A stretch of 64,000 nt of DNA, from assembly GCF_022012415.1 (NCBI RefSeq), contig NZ_JAKLTR010000005.1:124001-188000 (forward strand). Reading direction: 5' to 3'. The DNA comes from Terrimonas ginsenosidimutans (GTDB lineage Bacteria > Bacteroidota > Bacteroidia > Chitinophagales > Chitinophagaceae). Position 1 is the stretch's first letter. Each line of letters starts with the position of its first letter. Made by a program: the position numbers and the translations under genes. This document shows positions 33,837-42,905 of the stretch, in pieces. The notes under the pieces are model-generated. The model was not told the origin of the DNA. It saw only the letters and a list, made by a program, of their open reading frames with translations, and did no database searches.

Positions 33837-36800
33837 ATGAGAAAGCTTTACCTTTTTCTCCTTACATTATTGTTTATTGCCGGCACTACAATTGTTTCTT
33901 ACGGACAGTATTGCACTGTAAGTTATCCGGCGGCCAACGTGGAGCCGATCACTTTTGTAAAGTTAAACACTATTCAGAATCGCACACCCGGTGTGCCGCT
34001 TTCACAACCTGCTTACGAGGATTTCAGCGCAAGTACCACGCATACTACAACAGTATTAACGGAGCAGACCTACCCTATGACGGTTGAAGGTAATACGAAT
34101 GGGAACTTTGTTACGTATATAGATGTTTACATCGACTGGAATAAGAACAACCTGTTCACTGATGCCGGTGAGCATTACCTGATCGGTACTATTACGAACT
34201 CTACAGGATCTGATGGGAAAGCAGCTACAGGAGATATCCTTGTCCCCGCAGGTGCGGCAGGCGGCGCAACGCGCATGCGGGTCGTAAAAAATTACAATGC
34301 CTCAGCCGGCCCTTGTGTTACTACTACCACTGGTTATGGCCAGGTTGAAGACTATACGATCACTGTTACAACAGCACCCGCCTGTCTGACTCCTCCCGGT
34401 GGGGGCATCATAGCAGGACCATCGGGGCCTGTTTGCGCTAATATACCATTTGTGCTGTCGGTCACCGGAGCTTCATTCGGCACGGGGATAACGTATCAAT
34501 GGCAATCCTCGCCTGATGGATCGACCTGGACAGATATTGCCGGAGCGAATACTGCAAATTATACCGCGGCCCAAACTCTGCTAACGCATTATCGCCGCAT
34601 CATTACCTGCAATGGGCAATCAGAGCCATCTACATCAATTTCTGTTGGCGTAAAACCAGTAGCAGACTGTTATTGTACATCTGAGGCCGGAAATTCGGAT
34701 TATGAATATATCGGTAATGTGACGATCACCGGAGGTGTAAGCAATATGACCGATGCAACTACTTACAGTAATTATTCTACCACACACATAGCGACAGTAT
34801 TCCAGGGACAGACGATCAAAGTAACAATTGAGGCCGGTGTGTCTCCCTGGGAAACAAGTGATGTGGCATATGTGTATGCTGACTTCAACCAGGACGGTGA
34901 TTTCACTGATCCGGGAGAATATGTAGGATCAAAAAGCGGGAACACTTCGCCTTACGTGATCACATTCACTGTACCTGCGACTGCCACACTCGGGAATACA
35001 AGACTCCGTATCAAGTTCGGAGACACATTCCCGCTCTTTACCGTTAACCAGAATAATCCCTGCCAGGAAAGTTATTCATTTGGTGAAGTGGAAGATTACG
35101 GCCTGTTGATCACCGTTCCGCCATCATGTATTCCTGTACATAATGTAATAGCCCTTCCTGTATCACCAACTGATGAATTGATCAGCTGGGCAGCATCTGC
35201 AACCAACCCGGCGAATGGATATATCTGGGAAGTAAGACAATTTGGAGCCGGTGGAAGCGGAAGCAGTGGTCTTGTTGTTGCAGGAACAACGGCTGCAGGT
35301 GTAACAAGCGCAACAGTAACCGGTCTTAGCGGCGGTGCAACTTATTTCCTGTGGGTAAGATCTGACTGCGGCAGTGGCGATCTGAGTATGTGGGAAGGTC
35401 CGATACTGTTTACAACTGTCTGTGATCCTGCGACCGTTCCATTTGTTCAGAATTTTGATGCGACGCTGGAGCCCGATCAGCCTGAATGTGTGATCATCCA
35501 GGATGTTAACGGTGCTACTGGCTGGAAATCTTATTTCGATGGAGGCGACGCAGCATTTTCACAACCAGTGAGCATCCGTTATGAATGGGATGCATCCACA
35601 CCTGCGGATGATTGGTTCTTCTTACAGGGATTGACGCTGACGGGTGGTAAAACTTATACATTATCGTTTAAGTATAAAGCATCAGACGGCCCGGATTATT
35701 TGGAAAATCTTGAAGTGAAGTATGGTACCGCTCCTAACGCTGCCGGTATGACCCTGGGAACACTGTTCAGGGAAGTTGGTATCGCCAGCTCCTTTACGTC
35801 GCCTTTCGCGACAGCAACGGTTACATTCACCCCAACAGCTGACGGTGTTTATTACTTAGGATTCCATGCTTTTTCTGACGCTGACCAGGCCTTTATCTAT
35901 GTAGATGATATCACGGTAGAATCCTGTGCAACACCTCTGGAGCTGAAGGCTTTCAGTGCAACGTCCACAACAGCTGAGGTGTCTTTCGTTTCTTCAGGAA
36001 ACAGTTTTGTGGTCGAATACGGGCCTGCGGGTTTCGCTCCGGGAACAGGAGCAACAGCTGGCGGAGGTACGATCGTTCCTGGTGTTACCAGCTCACCCGT
36101 GGTCATTACAGGGTTAACACCTGATACCAACTATGAGATCTATGTAAGACAAAACTGCGGTGGTGGCGCTGAATTCAGTATGAATGCAGTGACTACTGTC
36201 CGGACATTGTGCTCACCAACTGTTGTTCCATACCTGGTCAACTTCGAAAATGCAACAGCGCCAGTTGGCTATCCATCCTGCACCAGCATCTTTGATGCGA
36301 ATGGAAGCAGTGGTCCGGTTCCTAATACAACGGGCGGGCAATATATCATTGCGGCAGGAACTTCACCAGACACATACGTGTCTCCGACAAGAACGCTCCG
36401 TTATATATATGATGCGGCCAACACTGCACGTGGTGCGGATGACTGGTTCTTCCTGCAAGGTCTGCAACTTACCGGTGGTACCAAGTATCGTCTGAAGTTC
36501 TATTATAAGGCGTCCAATGGTCCTGTATTTATCGAACAACTGGAAGTGAAATATGGAACTTCTGCGCATCCATCTGCGATGACGCAAGCGGTTTGGCAGA
36601 ATAATAATATCAATACTGCCGTTGCCACCCCATGGGATTCGGCACGTATTGACATCACGCCTGCTGCCACCGGCGTTTACTACTTCGGCTTCCATGCAAA
36701 ATCTGCGGAAGACCAGGGATTCCTGTATCTGGATGATATAAGTGTTCGCCTGTCTCCTGTTGTGGATGCCGGTATTCCTTCGATTAAAGAAACGTTGCCG

Positions 36801-38360
36801 ACATGTCCTGCAAACAATTTTGTGATGACGGCCAAAGTCGTGAACTATAACCTCACACCGTTGAACCTGGCTACTTACCCGATCACGGTAACGGCAGAGA
36901 TCACGGGTGCGGCGACTAATACCCTTACCGCAACTGTTAACACAGGAACGATCGCTCCTGGTGATACGCTGCAGGTGCCGCTGCCGGCATTTAATTTTGC
37001 TGCGGGTCTGCACAATATATTATTCAAAGTGACCAACCCGAATGATTCCGAAAACGCGAATGATTCTTATGCCACATCTATATATGTGAATCCGACGCCG
37101 GTAGCGGCGATATTTACACCAGCGGCTCCGCAGAATTGTGCGCAGATCACTACGCAGTTCGCGGCGGCTCCTCCGGCTTCTGTTGAAATGCCTGCCGTTA
37201 CCACAGGTGCCATTACGGTGGCAGTTCCTGATAACCTGGCAACGGGCGTTACCAACTCGCTTAATGTTACCGGTATTCCGGCTGGCGCACAGGTAACCGG
37301 TGTAAGAGTTGTATTGAACGTGAATCATACATGGATAAGCGATTTGACCATTAATCTCAGAGCTCCAAATGGAAGGGTGCTTAACCTGATCAATGCAAAA
37401 GGCGGAGGCGGTGTTAACTTTGTTAATACCACGATCAGCTCTGCATCTACAACACCTATTCCTGCTTCCGGGGCACCTTATACCAACACATACAGACCGG
37501 ATGCAATCGCGAACGTTGGTCCGACTGGCATGCTCTCCAATGCAGCAGCCTTCAGTGATCTGTTCAATGTTGGAAATGGAACATGGACACTCGGTCTGAG
37601 AGACAGGGTATCAGGGGATGCCGGTACGCTTGTATCCTGGTCGATCATTGTAACTTATGGATTCCCTCATCCTACTGTGACCTGGTCTCCGGCAACGGGA
37701 CTGTTCACAGACGCTGCGGGAACGGTTCCGTACGTGGCAGGCACCAATGCGTATGCATTGTACGCAAATCCTGCAACAGAAGTTACCTATACGGTTACCT
37801 CATCCGCGGCTGGTTGCTCAAGCAGCAGCACTGTTACCGTTAAACCATTGAATGTACTGGCAAACTGGCCTGCTAAGATCTGCCTTAGCGATGAGCAGGT
37901 ACAGCTGTCTGCAACGCCTTCAGGCGGAACATGGAGTGGAACCGGCGTGTCCGGCAACGTATTCATTCCAGCAGCAACAGCGGTTGGATCTTATCCGCTG
38001 ACCTATCGCTATACAAATGCGGCTGGTTGTGTTTCCACTACCAGAGTTGTGGCGAAAGTGGAAGATTGCCCTGAAAGAGTCCGCCTACTGCGTGACGATG
38101 CGGTGATCCTGTACCCGAACCCGACCCGTGGTCAATTAAATATCCGGATCAATAGTGTCTTGTATAACAACCTTAACATGCGTGTGTATACAACTTCTGG
38201 CCTGCTGGTTCATAACCGCACGCTGACCAACCTCTCATTCGGAAGGGTTGTTCCAGTTGATCTTACGATGTTGCCTGCAGGTTCATACATGGTTCAATTC
38301 TATTATGACGGTGGTGTAAGAACGTCCGATAAAACTTTCCCGGTTATTATTACGAAATAA
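33837..38360 (+). CDS. Giant secreted GEVED / P-domain protein with T9SS sorting domain
   Basis: A 1507-residue surface or secreted protein with a signal peptide (MRKLYLFLLTLLFIAGTTIV). Visible domains in order: GEVED domain 1 ending GQVEDYTITV (about 60-172); an Ig-like stretch; GEVED domain 2 (VYADFNQDGDFTDPGEY to SFGEVEDYGL, about 290-418); a fibronectin-type domain (425-530); a choice-of-anchor/MAM-like domain (533-696); a fibronectin-type domain (698-788); a second MAM-like domain (796-971) very similar to the first (DDWFFLQGL in both); a CARDB-like domain (973-1088); a proprotein-convertase P domain (about 1124-1275, HTWISDLTINLRAPNGRVLN); and a type A sorting domain (YPNPTRGQLNI, 1422-1507). 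No catalytic domain is seen, so adhesion or matrix function is more likely than proteolysis. Confidence 0.9.
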   Translation: MRKLYLFLLTLLFIAGTTIVSYGQYCTVSYPAANVEPITFVKLNTIQNRTPGVPLSQPAYEDFSASTTHTTTVLTEQTYPMTVEGNTNGNFVTYIDVYIDWNKNNLFTDAGEHYLIGTITNSTGSDGKAATGDILVPAGAAGGATRMRVVKNYNASAGPCVTTTTGYGQVEDYTITVTTAPACLTPPGGGIIAGPSGPVCANIPFVLSVTGASFGTGITYQWQSSPDGSTWTDIAGANTANYTAAQTLLTHYRRIITCNGQSEPSTSISVGVKPVADCYCTSEAGNSDYEYIGNVTITGGVSNMTDATTYSNYSTTHIATVFQGQTIKVTIEAGVSPWETSDVAYVYADFNQDGDFTDPGEYVGSKSGNTSPYVITFTVPATATLGNTRLRIKFGDTFPLFTVNQNNPCQESYSFGEVEDYGLLITVPPSCIPVHNVIALPVSPTDELISWAASATNPANGYIWEVRQFGAGGSGSSGLVVAGTTAAGVTSATVTGLSGGATYFLWVRSDCGSGDLSMWEGPILFTTVCDPATVPFVQNFDATLEPDQPECVIIQDVNGATGWKSYFDGGDAAFSQPVSIRYEWDASTPADDWFFLQGLTLTGGKTYTLSFKYKASDGPDYLENLEVKYGTAPNAAGMTLGTLFREVGIASSFTSPFATATVTFTPTADGVYYLGFHAFSDADQAFIYVDDITVESCATPLELKAFSATSTTAEVSFVSSGNSFVVEYGPAGFAPGTGATAGGGTIVPGVTSSPVVITGLTPDTNYEIYVRQNCGGGAEFSMNAVTTVRTLCSPTVVPYLVNFENATAPVGYPSCTSIFDANGSSGPVPNTTGGQYIIAAGTSPDTYVSPTRTLRYIYDAANTARGADDWFFLQGLQLTGGTKYRLKFYYKASNGPVFIEQLEVKYGTSAHPSAMTQAVWQNNNINTAVATPWDSARIDITPAATGVYYFGFHAKSAEDQGFLYLDDISVRLSPVVDAGIPSIKETLPTCPANNFVMTAKVVNYNLTPLNLATYPITVTAEITGAATNTLTATVNTGTIAPGDTLQVPLPAFNFAAGLHNILFKVTNPNDSENANDSYATSIYVNPTPVAAIFTPAAPQNCAQITTQFAAAPPASVEMPAVTTGAITVAVPDNLATGVTNSLNVTGIPAGAQVTGVRVVLNVNHTWISDLTINLRAPNGRVLNLINAKGGGGVNFVNTTISSASTTPIPASGAPYTNTYRPDAIANVGPTGMLSNAAAFSDLFNVGNGTWTLGLRDRVSGDAGTLVSWSIIVTYGFPHPTVTWSPATGLFTDAAGTVPYVAGTNAYALYANPATEVTYTVTSSAAGCSSSSTVTVKPLNVLANWPAKICLSDEQVQLSATPSGGTWSGTGVSGNVFIPAATAVGSYPLTYRYTNAAGCVSTTRVVAKVEDCPERVRLLRDDAVILYPNPTRGQLNIRINSVLYNNLNMRVYTTSGLLVHNRTLTNLSFGRVVPVDLTMLPAGSYMVQFYYDGGVRTSDKTFPVIITK

Positions 38361-38384
38361 CTGATGTCTTAATCCATACTTTCG

Positions 38385-38413
38385 AAGCATCCGCCCAGGC
38401 GGATGCTTTTTTA
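38385..38413 (+). terminator. Intrinsic terminator after the GEVED protein gene
   Basis: AAGCATCCGCC (38385-38395) and GGCGGATGCTT (38398-38408) form an 11-bp stem with a two-base loop (in practice the inner pair opens), followed by a T-tract. It lies 25 bp after the stop codon. Confidence 0.9.
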
Positions 38414-38434
38414 TTTTCTTTGATCCTTTCCTCT

Positions 38435-38442
38435 TAGCTTTA
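38435..38442 (+). promoter_or_regulatory. Possible -7 box 4 nt before the M23 peptidase start
   Basis: TAGCTTTA matches TAnnTTTG at 7 of 8 positions and is separated from the ATG at 38447 by TCAA. The geometry is the same as at rsmA and tsaE, so a leaderless mRNA is possible. No -33 box at a good distance was found. Confidence 0.35.
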
Positions 38443-38446
38443 TCAA

Positions 38447-39145
38447 ATGAGCTTTGAAGAAGTAATGCATATTCATGCAAATTCATTTGAACAGGTCATC
38501 CCGTTTGATCCGTCTTCAGACAGCCTGCTGCAATTGGATTTTACTGATGCCAATAAAGATCTGACCGCAGAAATACTGGCAGACACACCAGTGTTCTCAA
38601 ACTATATTTCACATAAACTGGATGCAGCCGGAGCACGCTACGGTATCGGCGGATACAATGAACACAGAACAGTTTACAGTCGCAGTAAAGTATTTGACGC
38701 AGCTATACCATCTGAAGAACCCCGCCGTTTACATCTTGGTACCGATATCTGGGGAAAGCCCCATACAGCCGTAATGGCGCCCATTGATGGCGTGGTGCAT
38801 AGTTTCGCATTCAATGATCAGTTTGGCGATTATGGAGCAACGATCATTCTTTCACATCAACTGAACGGATTTGTATTTTATAGTTTGTATGGGCACCTGA
38901 ACCTCGCTTCACTGAGAGGTCTGCAGGAAGGTCAACTGATCAAAGCCGGCGAAGTATTTGCAGCGTTTGGCATTCCTCACGAGAACGGTCAATGGCCACC
39001 GCACCTGCATTTTCAGCTGATATTGGATATGGGCGACTGGAAAGGCGACTATCCCGGGGTCTGTAAATTTTCTGAGCGGGAGAAATGGTTGAAGAATTCT
39101 CCGGATCCGGAATGGATCCTGGGGATGAATAAGTTTTTGGGTTGA
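38447..39145 (+). CDS. M23 family metallopeptidase without signal peptide
   Basis: A 232-residue protein with an M23/LytM domain over about residues 85-200. The zinc ligands are seen in LHLGTDIWGKP (His and Asp) and PPHLHFQL (HxH). The segments GDYGATIILSHQLNGFVFYS and YGHLNLASLRGL are also family-like. M23 enzymes cut peptidoglycan cross-links in the periplasm, but this protein begins MSFEEVMHIHANSFEQVIPF with no signal peptide or membrane anchor. It may be cytosolic, non-classically exported, or act on another peptide. The gene stands alone between the GEVED gene and ruvB. Confidence 0.88.
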   Translation: MSFEEVMHIHANSFEQVIPFDPSSDSLLQLDFTDANKDLTAEILADTPVFSNYISHKLDAAGARYGIGGYNEHRTVYSRSKVFDAAIPSEEPRRLHLGTDIWGKPHTAVMAPIDGVVHSFAFNDQFGDYGATIILSHQLNGFVFYSLYGHLNLASLRGLQEGQLIKAGEVFAAFGIPHENGQWPPHLHFQLILDMGDWKGDYPGVCKFSEREKWLKNSPDPEWILGMNKFLG

Positions 39146-39339
39146 TATCCGGGGTTCAATGGCAGTTGGCCAACGGGCGATCGCCGGCCGGTGCCGCAAT
39201 CGTTATTGCATAGAACATTACACCGCTAAGTTCCGGAAATGGTAGAGAACAACTATAAGCAGGTCATTCGGTCATCAGCCCCTGGCGCACTGGCATCGAC
39301 CACCATCGAACCCTGCCTTCCGATCACCTCAGATTTCCC

Positions 39340-39347
39340 TAATTTTA
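39340..39347 (+). promoter_or_regulatory. Possible -7 box 4 nt before ruvB
   Basis: TAATTTTA matches TAnnTTTG at 7 of 8 positions and is followed by CGCC and the ATG at 39352. The distance equals that at rsmA and tsaE. The -33 region is not recognisable. Confidence 0.35.
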
Positions 39348-39351
39348 CGCC

Positions 39352-40386
39352 ATGGCGAATTCAAATTTAAATCCGGAGAAAGGTGGACTAAGTGCAGCTG
39401 ATAAAGAGTTTGAGAATAACATCAGGCCTTCGCATTTAAATGACTTTGCCGGACAACCGCAGGTAATAGAGAATCTCCGCATTTTTATCAAAGCTGCTAA
39501 AATAAGAGGAGAGGCTCTTGATCATGTGCTTTTCCACGGCCCTCCCGGGCTGGGAAAAACAACCCTTTCACGCATTGTCGCGCATGAGCTGGGTGTAAAT
39601 ATCAAAGAAACATCCGGGCCGGTCATTGAAAAGGCCGGCGATCTTGCCGGATTACTTACCAGTCTTGAACCTCATGATGTTCTTTTTATCGATGAGATAC
39701 ACCGCCTTAGTACAGTCGTAGAGGAATATCTGTACGCAGCGATGGAAGATTACCGGATCGATATCATGATCGATTCAGGCCCTAATGCACGAAGCATACA
39801 GCTCAGTCTTAATCCTTTCACGCTGATCGGGGCAACGACGAGGAGTGGACTGCTTTCTGCGCCATTGCTTTCCAGGTTTGCCATTAAATCGCGACTTGAA
39901 TACTATTCAGCAGCCACCTTACATAAGATCATTCATCGTTCTGCCGGCATACTTGGTGTTGAGATCTCCGATGAAGCTGTTACGGAAGTTGCCAGACGCA
40001 GCCGTGCTACACCGAGGATCGCCAATGGGCTGCTCCGTCGTGTGCGGGATTTTGCCCAGGTTTTGAACGATGGCGAGATCGATCTGGGAATTACACAACA
40101 TGCATTGCGCGCGCTGAATGTTGACGAACATGGTCTTGATGATATGGATAACCGGATCCTCAGCACGATCATCGATAAGTTCAAAGGTGGGCCAGTCGGG
40201 ATCACGACCATTGCAACAGCTGTTGGGGAAGAGCCGGGCACACTGGAAGAAGTATACGAACCTTTCCTGATTCAGGAAGGATTTATTCAACGGACTCCGC
40301 GAGGAAGGGAAGTGACGAGAAAAGCGTACGAGCATTTGGGAAAAACGTTCAATCCGGGCGGTAATACCAACCTGCTTTTCTCCTGA
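39352..40386 (+). CDS. ruvB: Holliday junction branch-migration helicase RuvB
   Basis: A 344-residue AAA+ motor that drives Holliday junction branch migration with RuvA. Visible motifs: [19 protein letters not shown], Walker [11 protein letters not shown] (about residues 63-72), Walker B FIDEIHRL, the [17 protein letters not shown] sensor and arginine-finger region, and the C-terminal winged helix with [15 protein letters not shown]. Length is standard. It has its own short upstream region of 206 bp; ruvA is not adjacent. Confidence 0.98.
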   Translation: MANSNLNPEKGGLSAADKEFENNIRPSHLNDFAGQPQVIENLRIFIKAAKIRGEALDHVLFHGPPGLGKTTLSRIVAHELGVNIKETSGPVIEKAGDLAGLLTSLEPHDVLFIDEIHRLSTVVEEYLYAAMEDYRIDIMIDSGPNARSIQLSLNPFTLIGATTRSGLLSAPLLSRFAIKSRLEYYSAATLHKIIHRSAGILGVEISDEAVTEVARRSRATPRIANGLLRRVRDFAQVLNDGEIDLGITQHALRALNVDEHGLDDMDNRILSTIIDKFKGGPVGITTIATAVGEEPGTLEEVYEPFLIQEGFIQRTPRGREVTRKAYEHLGKTFNPGGNTNLLFS

Positions 40387-40461
40387 GCTATGGGGAAATA
40401 AACCACAAGTGCCGAATGACCATCGGTGCCTGTTGAGGTGATCCAGGTTGTCATAAAAATT

Positions 40462-40515
40462 GCTATAAAACAGGAAGCCGGCTTACATCGTGTAGCCGGC
40501 TTCCTGTTTTATAGC
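40462..40515. terminator. Bidirectional terminator with 22-bp perfect stem
   Basis: GCTATAAAACAGGAAGCCGG at 40462 onward pairs exactly with the sequence ending at 40515; the perfect stem is 22 bp and can extend with one bulge. Both sides carry A/T-rich ends. It lies between the convergent ruvB and response regulator genes. Confidence 0.9.
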
Positions 40516-40520
40516 GGTTG

Positions 40521-41216
40521 TTATTGCACAACCAGTCTGAATCCATTTCCGTGAATGTTCACGATCTCGATCTTCGGATCATCTTTCAGGTACTTGCGAA
40601 GTTTCGCGATATACACATCCATACTTCTTCCGTTGAAATACGTATCGCTGCCCCAGATCTTTTTCAGCGCCTGGTCCCTTGGCAACAGATCGTTCAGGTG
40701 TTCCGCCAGCATTTTCAGCAGCTCATTTTCTTTTGGAGAAAGTGTTTGAGTGACGCCTTTGTGGGTGAGCTGACGAAGCTTCGGATTGAAGTGGTAAGTT
40801 GAAAGATCGAACTCCTTATTTTCTGTTTCCTTATTGATCTCATCATTTCTTTTGAGGATCGCTTTTATTTTCAGGAGTAATACTTCGCTGTCGAAAGGCT
40901 TGGTGATATAATCATCTGCGCCAAGTTTATAGCCCTGGATAATATCCTCCTTCATGGTTTTTGCGCTAAGGAAGAACAAAGGAATATCGGGGTCGACATC
41001 CCTGATTTCCTCAGCCAGTGTAAAACCATCCATATTCGGCATCATCACATCCAGCAGGCAGAGTTCAAATTTTTCACGTTGAAAAGCTGCAAGCCCCAGC
41101 CGGCCATCTCTTTCCAGCGTCACATCATAATCATTCAGCTCCAGGTAATTTTTCAGCACGCTTCCCAGGTTCGGATCATCTTCACACAATAAGATTTTCG
41201 GTTTCTTTGGTTCCAT
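40521..41216 (-). CDS. rprY: OmpR-type response regulator (RprY-like)
   Basis: A 231-residue two-component response regulator. The receiver domain (about 8-122) has the acidic pair in LLCEDDPNLGSVLKNYLELN, the phospho-acceptor Asp in LLDVMMPNMDGFTLAEEI and the Lys in ITKPFDSEVLLLKI. The C-terminal OmpR winged helix (about 140-231) includes LSPKENELLKMLAEHLN and DVYIAKLRKYLKDDPKIEIV. The sequence matches the Bacteroidota RprY type. No histidine kinase gene is adjacent; in this phylum the partner RprX is sometimes elsewhere. Its own transcript ends at the 40462-40515 terminator. Confidence 0.9.
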   Translation of the reverse strand: MEPKKPKILLCEDDPNLGSVLKNYLELNDYDVTLERDGRLGLAAFQREKFELCLLDVMMPNMDGFTLAEEIRDVDPDIPLFFLSAKTMKEDIIQGYKLGADDYITKPFDSEVLLLKIKAILKRNDEINKETENKEFDLSTYHFNPKLRQLTHKGVTQTLSPKENELLKMLAEHLNDLLPRDQALKKIWGSDTYFNGRSMDVYIAKLRKYLKDDPKIEIVNIHGNGFRLVVQ

Positions 41217-41474
41217 TTTATGCTAGTTTAATACTTATAAGAGGACAAATAAAAGTAAATCATTTGCCAAAGCTGGATGAAGGTAAATAATTATTTGTTA
41301 ATCATTGATAGAGATCGATAGCTGATGGTTGATGCCGATGGCCGGGCTGCGCCACATGCAAATATTTTGCTAAAGGGCGTTTGCGACAGGCCGGAGATTT
41401 TTGGTTGCCGCGTCCGCATCGGAGAGATGGAAAAAGGTTCGGATTTGCTAAATTTGCGTTCTACTTCGAATCAA

Positions 41475-41852
41475 ATGGCCATGCACATCACTCCCGATAA
41501 CCGTCTCAAAAAACTCATAGTCATTGGTGACCGCTTACTGATTAAGCCGACAAAGCAAAATGAGCAGACAGCAAGTGGTCTGTATCTTCCGCCTGGTATG
41601 CAGGAAAAAGAGAAGGTGCAGCAGGGCTATGTGATCAAGACCGGGCCGGGGTATGCTATTCCCGGGCCTGTGGAAGAAGAGGCCTGGAAAGGCGAAGAAG
41701 AAAAAGTGAAGTATGTGCCTTTGCAGGCGAAAGAAGGGGACCTGGCGATATTCCTGGTGAGTGGAGCGACGGAAGTCATGTATGAGAATGAACGATACTT
41801 CATCGTGCCACAGGGCGCTGTGCTGATGCTGGAGCGGGAAGAGGAGCTCTGA
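41475..41852 (+). CDS. Cpn10/GroES-like co-chaperonin family protein
   Basis: A 125-residue protein with the Cpn10 fold signature IVIGDRLLIKPTKQNEQTAS followed by GLYLPPGMQEKEKVQQGYVI, and the end segment YFIVPQGAVLMLEREEEL. It has an insert around PVEEEAWKGEEEKVKYVPLQ compared with the roughly 95 residues of ordinary GroES. There is no groEL next to it, so it is a divergent second GroES-type protein known in Bacteroidota rather than the main chaperonin partner. The start at 41475 (MAMHITPDNRLKK) is chosen over a longer frame that begins in non-family sequence; 41481 is also possible. Confidence 0.85.
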   Translation: MAMHITPDNRLKKLIVIGDRLLIKPTKQNEQTASGLYLPPGMQEKEKVQQGYVIKTGPGYAIPGPVEEEAWKGEEEKVKYVPLQAKEGDLAIFLVSGATEVMYENERYFIVPQGAVLMLEREEEL

Positions 41853-41867
41853 TCCGTGTTATTCACT

Positions 41868-42101
41868 TTATAAATGCATCAGTTTTTTGTAATCCGATTC
41901 ATTCATATACTCAAGTATGTCTCCCGGCTGACATGCAAGTGTTTTGCAGATCTCTTCCAGTGTCGAAAACCGGATAGCCTTTGCTTTCCCGCTTTTGAGG
42001 ATGCTCATATTGGTAATGGTAATGCCAACACGTTCACTTAATTCAGTAAGTGACATTTTACGTTTGGCAAGCATGATATCGAGGTTTACAACAATGGGCA
42101 T
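41868..42101 (-). CDS. XRE/Cro-type small regulator (YozG-like)
   Basis: A 77-residue helix-turn-helix protein: NLDIMLAKRKMSLTELSERV, GITITNMSILKSGKAKAIRF and STLEEICKTLACQPGDILEY. It matches the YozG-like Cro/CI family. DUF2975 membrane protein and YozG-like regulator genes are commonly found together, as here: DUF2975 lies 4 bp upstream on the same strand. The pair may sense a membrane signal, but the mechanism is unknown. It converges with the GroES-like gene 15 bp away. Confidence 0.92.
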   Translation of the reverse strand: MPIVVNLDIMLAKRKMSLTELSERVGITITNMSILKSGKAKAIRFSTLEEICKTLACQPGDILEYMNESDYKKLMHL

Positions 42102-42105
42102 CTGG

Positions 42106-42492
42106 TCAGACAGTAAGTGTTTGTTCTTCTTTTAATTCATAGCCTTTCTTAAACGCGGCCGCCAGCAATAATAGCGCAATACCAACTACAAAACCCTTTC
42201 TTTTTTCATATAGATTTTCCCAGAGCGGGTATTCGAGACCGGAAGGAATAGATCCGCGGTATATCTGCAGAATGCTCACTTCAGCGAGAAATGAAAATGG
42301 GAGAAATTCAATGATGACAGAACCTGATAAGCGAAGCATCCGGTGATTTTCCTCAACGAAAGCCTTTCCATTCGCGATGTTCATCAGCACATGGACGGGG
42401 CGCAATATGAGGAGGAATAAAATGATGCCGATCCCCAGAAAAATGTATCCCACGACCGTCAGTGTCTTATGAGTGCTTTTTGTTGAGGTCAA
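42106..42492 (-). CDS. DUF2975 membrane protein
   Basis: A 128-residue protein with three or four membrane segments; typical DUF2975 features are NIANGKAFVEENHRMLRLSG and the end LLLAAAFKKGYELKEEQTLT. It is shorter than many members of the family. The frame opens with TTG at 42492, overlapping the preceding stop as TTGA (42489-42492), which implies translational coupling. Partner gene: the XRE regulator 4 bp downstream. Confidence 0.88.
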   Translation of the reverse strand: MTSTKSTHKTLTVVGYIFLGIGIILFLLILRPVHVLMNIANGKAFVEENHRMLRLSGSVIIEFLPFSFLAEVSILQIYRGSIPSGLEYPLWENLYEKRKGFVVGIALLLLAAAFKKGYELKEEQTLTV

Positions 42493-42905
42493 TAACTCTC
42501 CGGATTGCTGTGGTTTATCCGGATCGAATTTGAAGCGGGTCTGGTGTTTGGCAACATAGTAATTTTGTTTTCAAAGAACTGGTTGACACTCTCTTCATCA
42601 TTCAGATAAAAACCTTTCAACCCGAAGTAGTATTTTTCGGCGCTTTTAGCATCTGATCGAAAGTTTTCACAAGTGTCACATTCTTCTGTTTTCCATAATG
42701 TAAATGGGCCGATTCCGAATCCTCCGCCGAACAAGTTGATCCGGCGACGCTGCCAGGCATCCTGCCGATCCGTTTTTGCTTTCATTGTCCGGTATTCGAC
42801 AAACAGGGTAGAATCTTCCACCAAAAGATCCGGGCTGGGTGGGTCGTATGAATGCATTCTGCCCGGATGATAATCCGTGATGTAGATGAGAAAGCAAAAA
42901 GGCAA
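42489..42905 (-). CDS. Hypothetical protein upstream of DUF2975
   Basis: A 138-codon frame read from TTG at 42905 (MPFCFLIYITDYHPGRMHSY). The hydrophobic first residues could be a signal sequence or anchor (with an upstream extension SILLPFCFLIYI). The rest is soluble: LLVEDSTLFVEYRTMKAKTD, RRINLFGGGFGIGPFTLWKT, and a Cys pair in EECDTCENFRSDAK. No family is recognised. Its stop overlaps the start of the DUF2975 gene, so it is part of the XRE/DUF2975 operon. The start is uncertain; an internal ATG (MHSYDPPSPDLL) is another option. It is plausibly a sensor or substrate for that pair. Confidence 0.65.
   Translation of the reverse strand: MPFCFLIYITDYHPGRMHSYDPPSPDLLVEDSTLFVEYRTMKAKTDRQDAWQRRRINLFGGGFGIGPFTLWKTEECDTCENFRSDAKSAEKYYFGLKGFYLNDEESVNQFFENKITMLPNTRPASNSIRINHSNPESY

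Noticed and set aside
33710-34087. A plus-strand frame that starts before and overlaps the GEVED protein gene
   Set aside because: It is in another frame of the signal peptide and GEVED region, and the GEVED product is clearly the real one.
40521-41216. A nearby histidine kinase partner for the response regulator
   Set aside because: The flanking genes are ruvB and a GroES-like protein; no kinase motifs are present on either side.
42673-42897. Frames of about 65-73 codons opposite or overlapping the hypothetical gene at 42489-42905
   Set aside because: They overlap a frame whose stop is coupled to the DUF2975 start, which favours the chosen frame; they have no other support.
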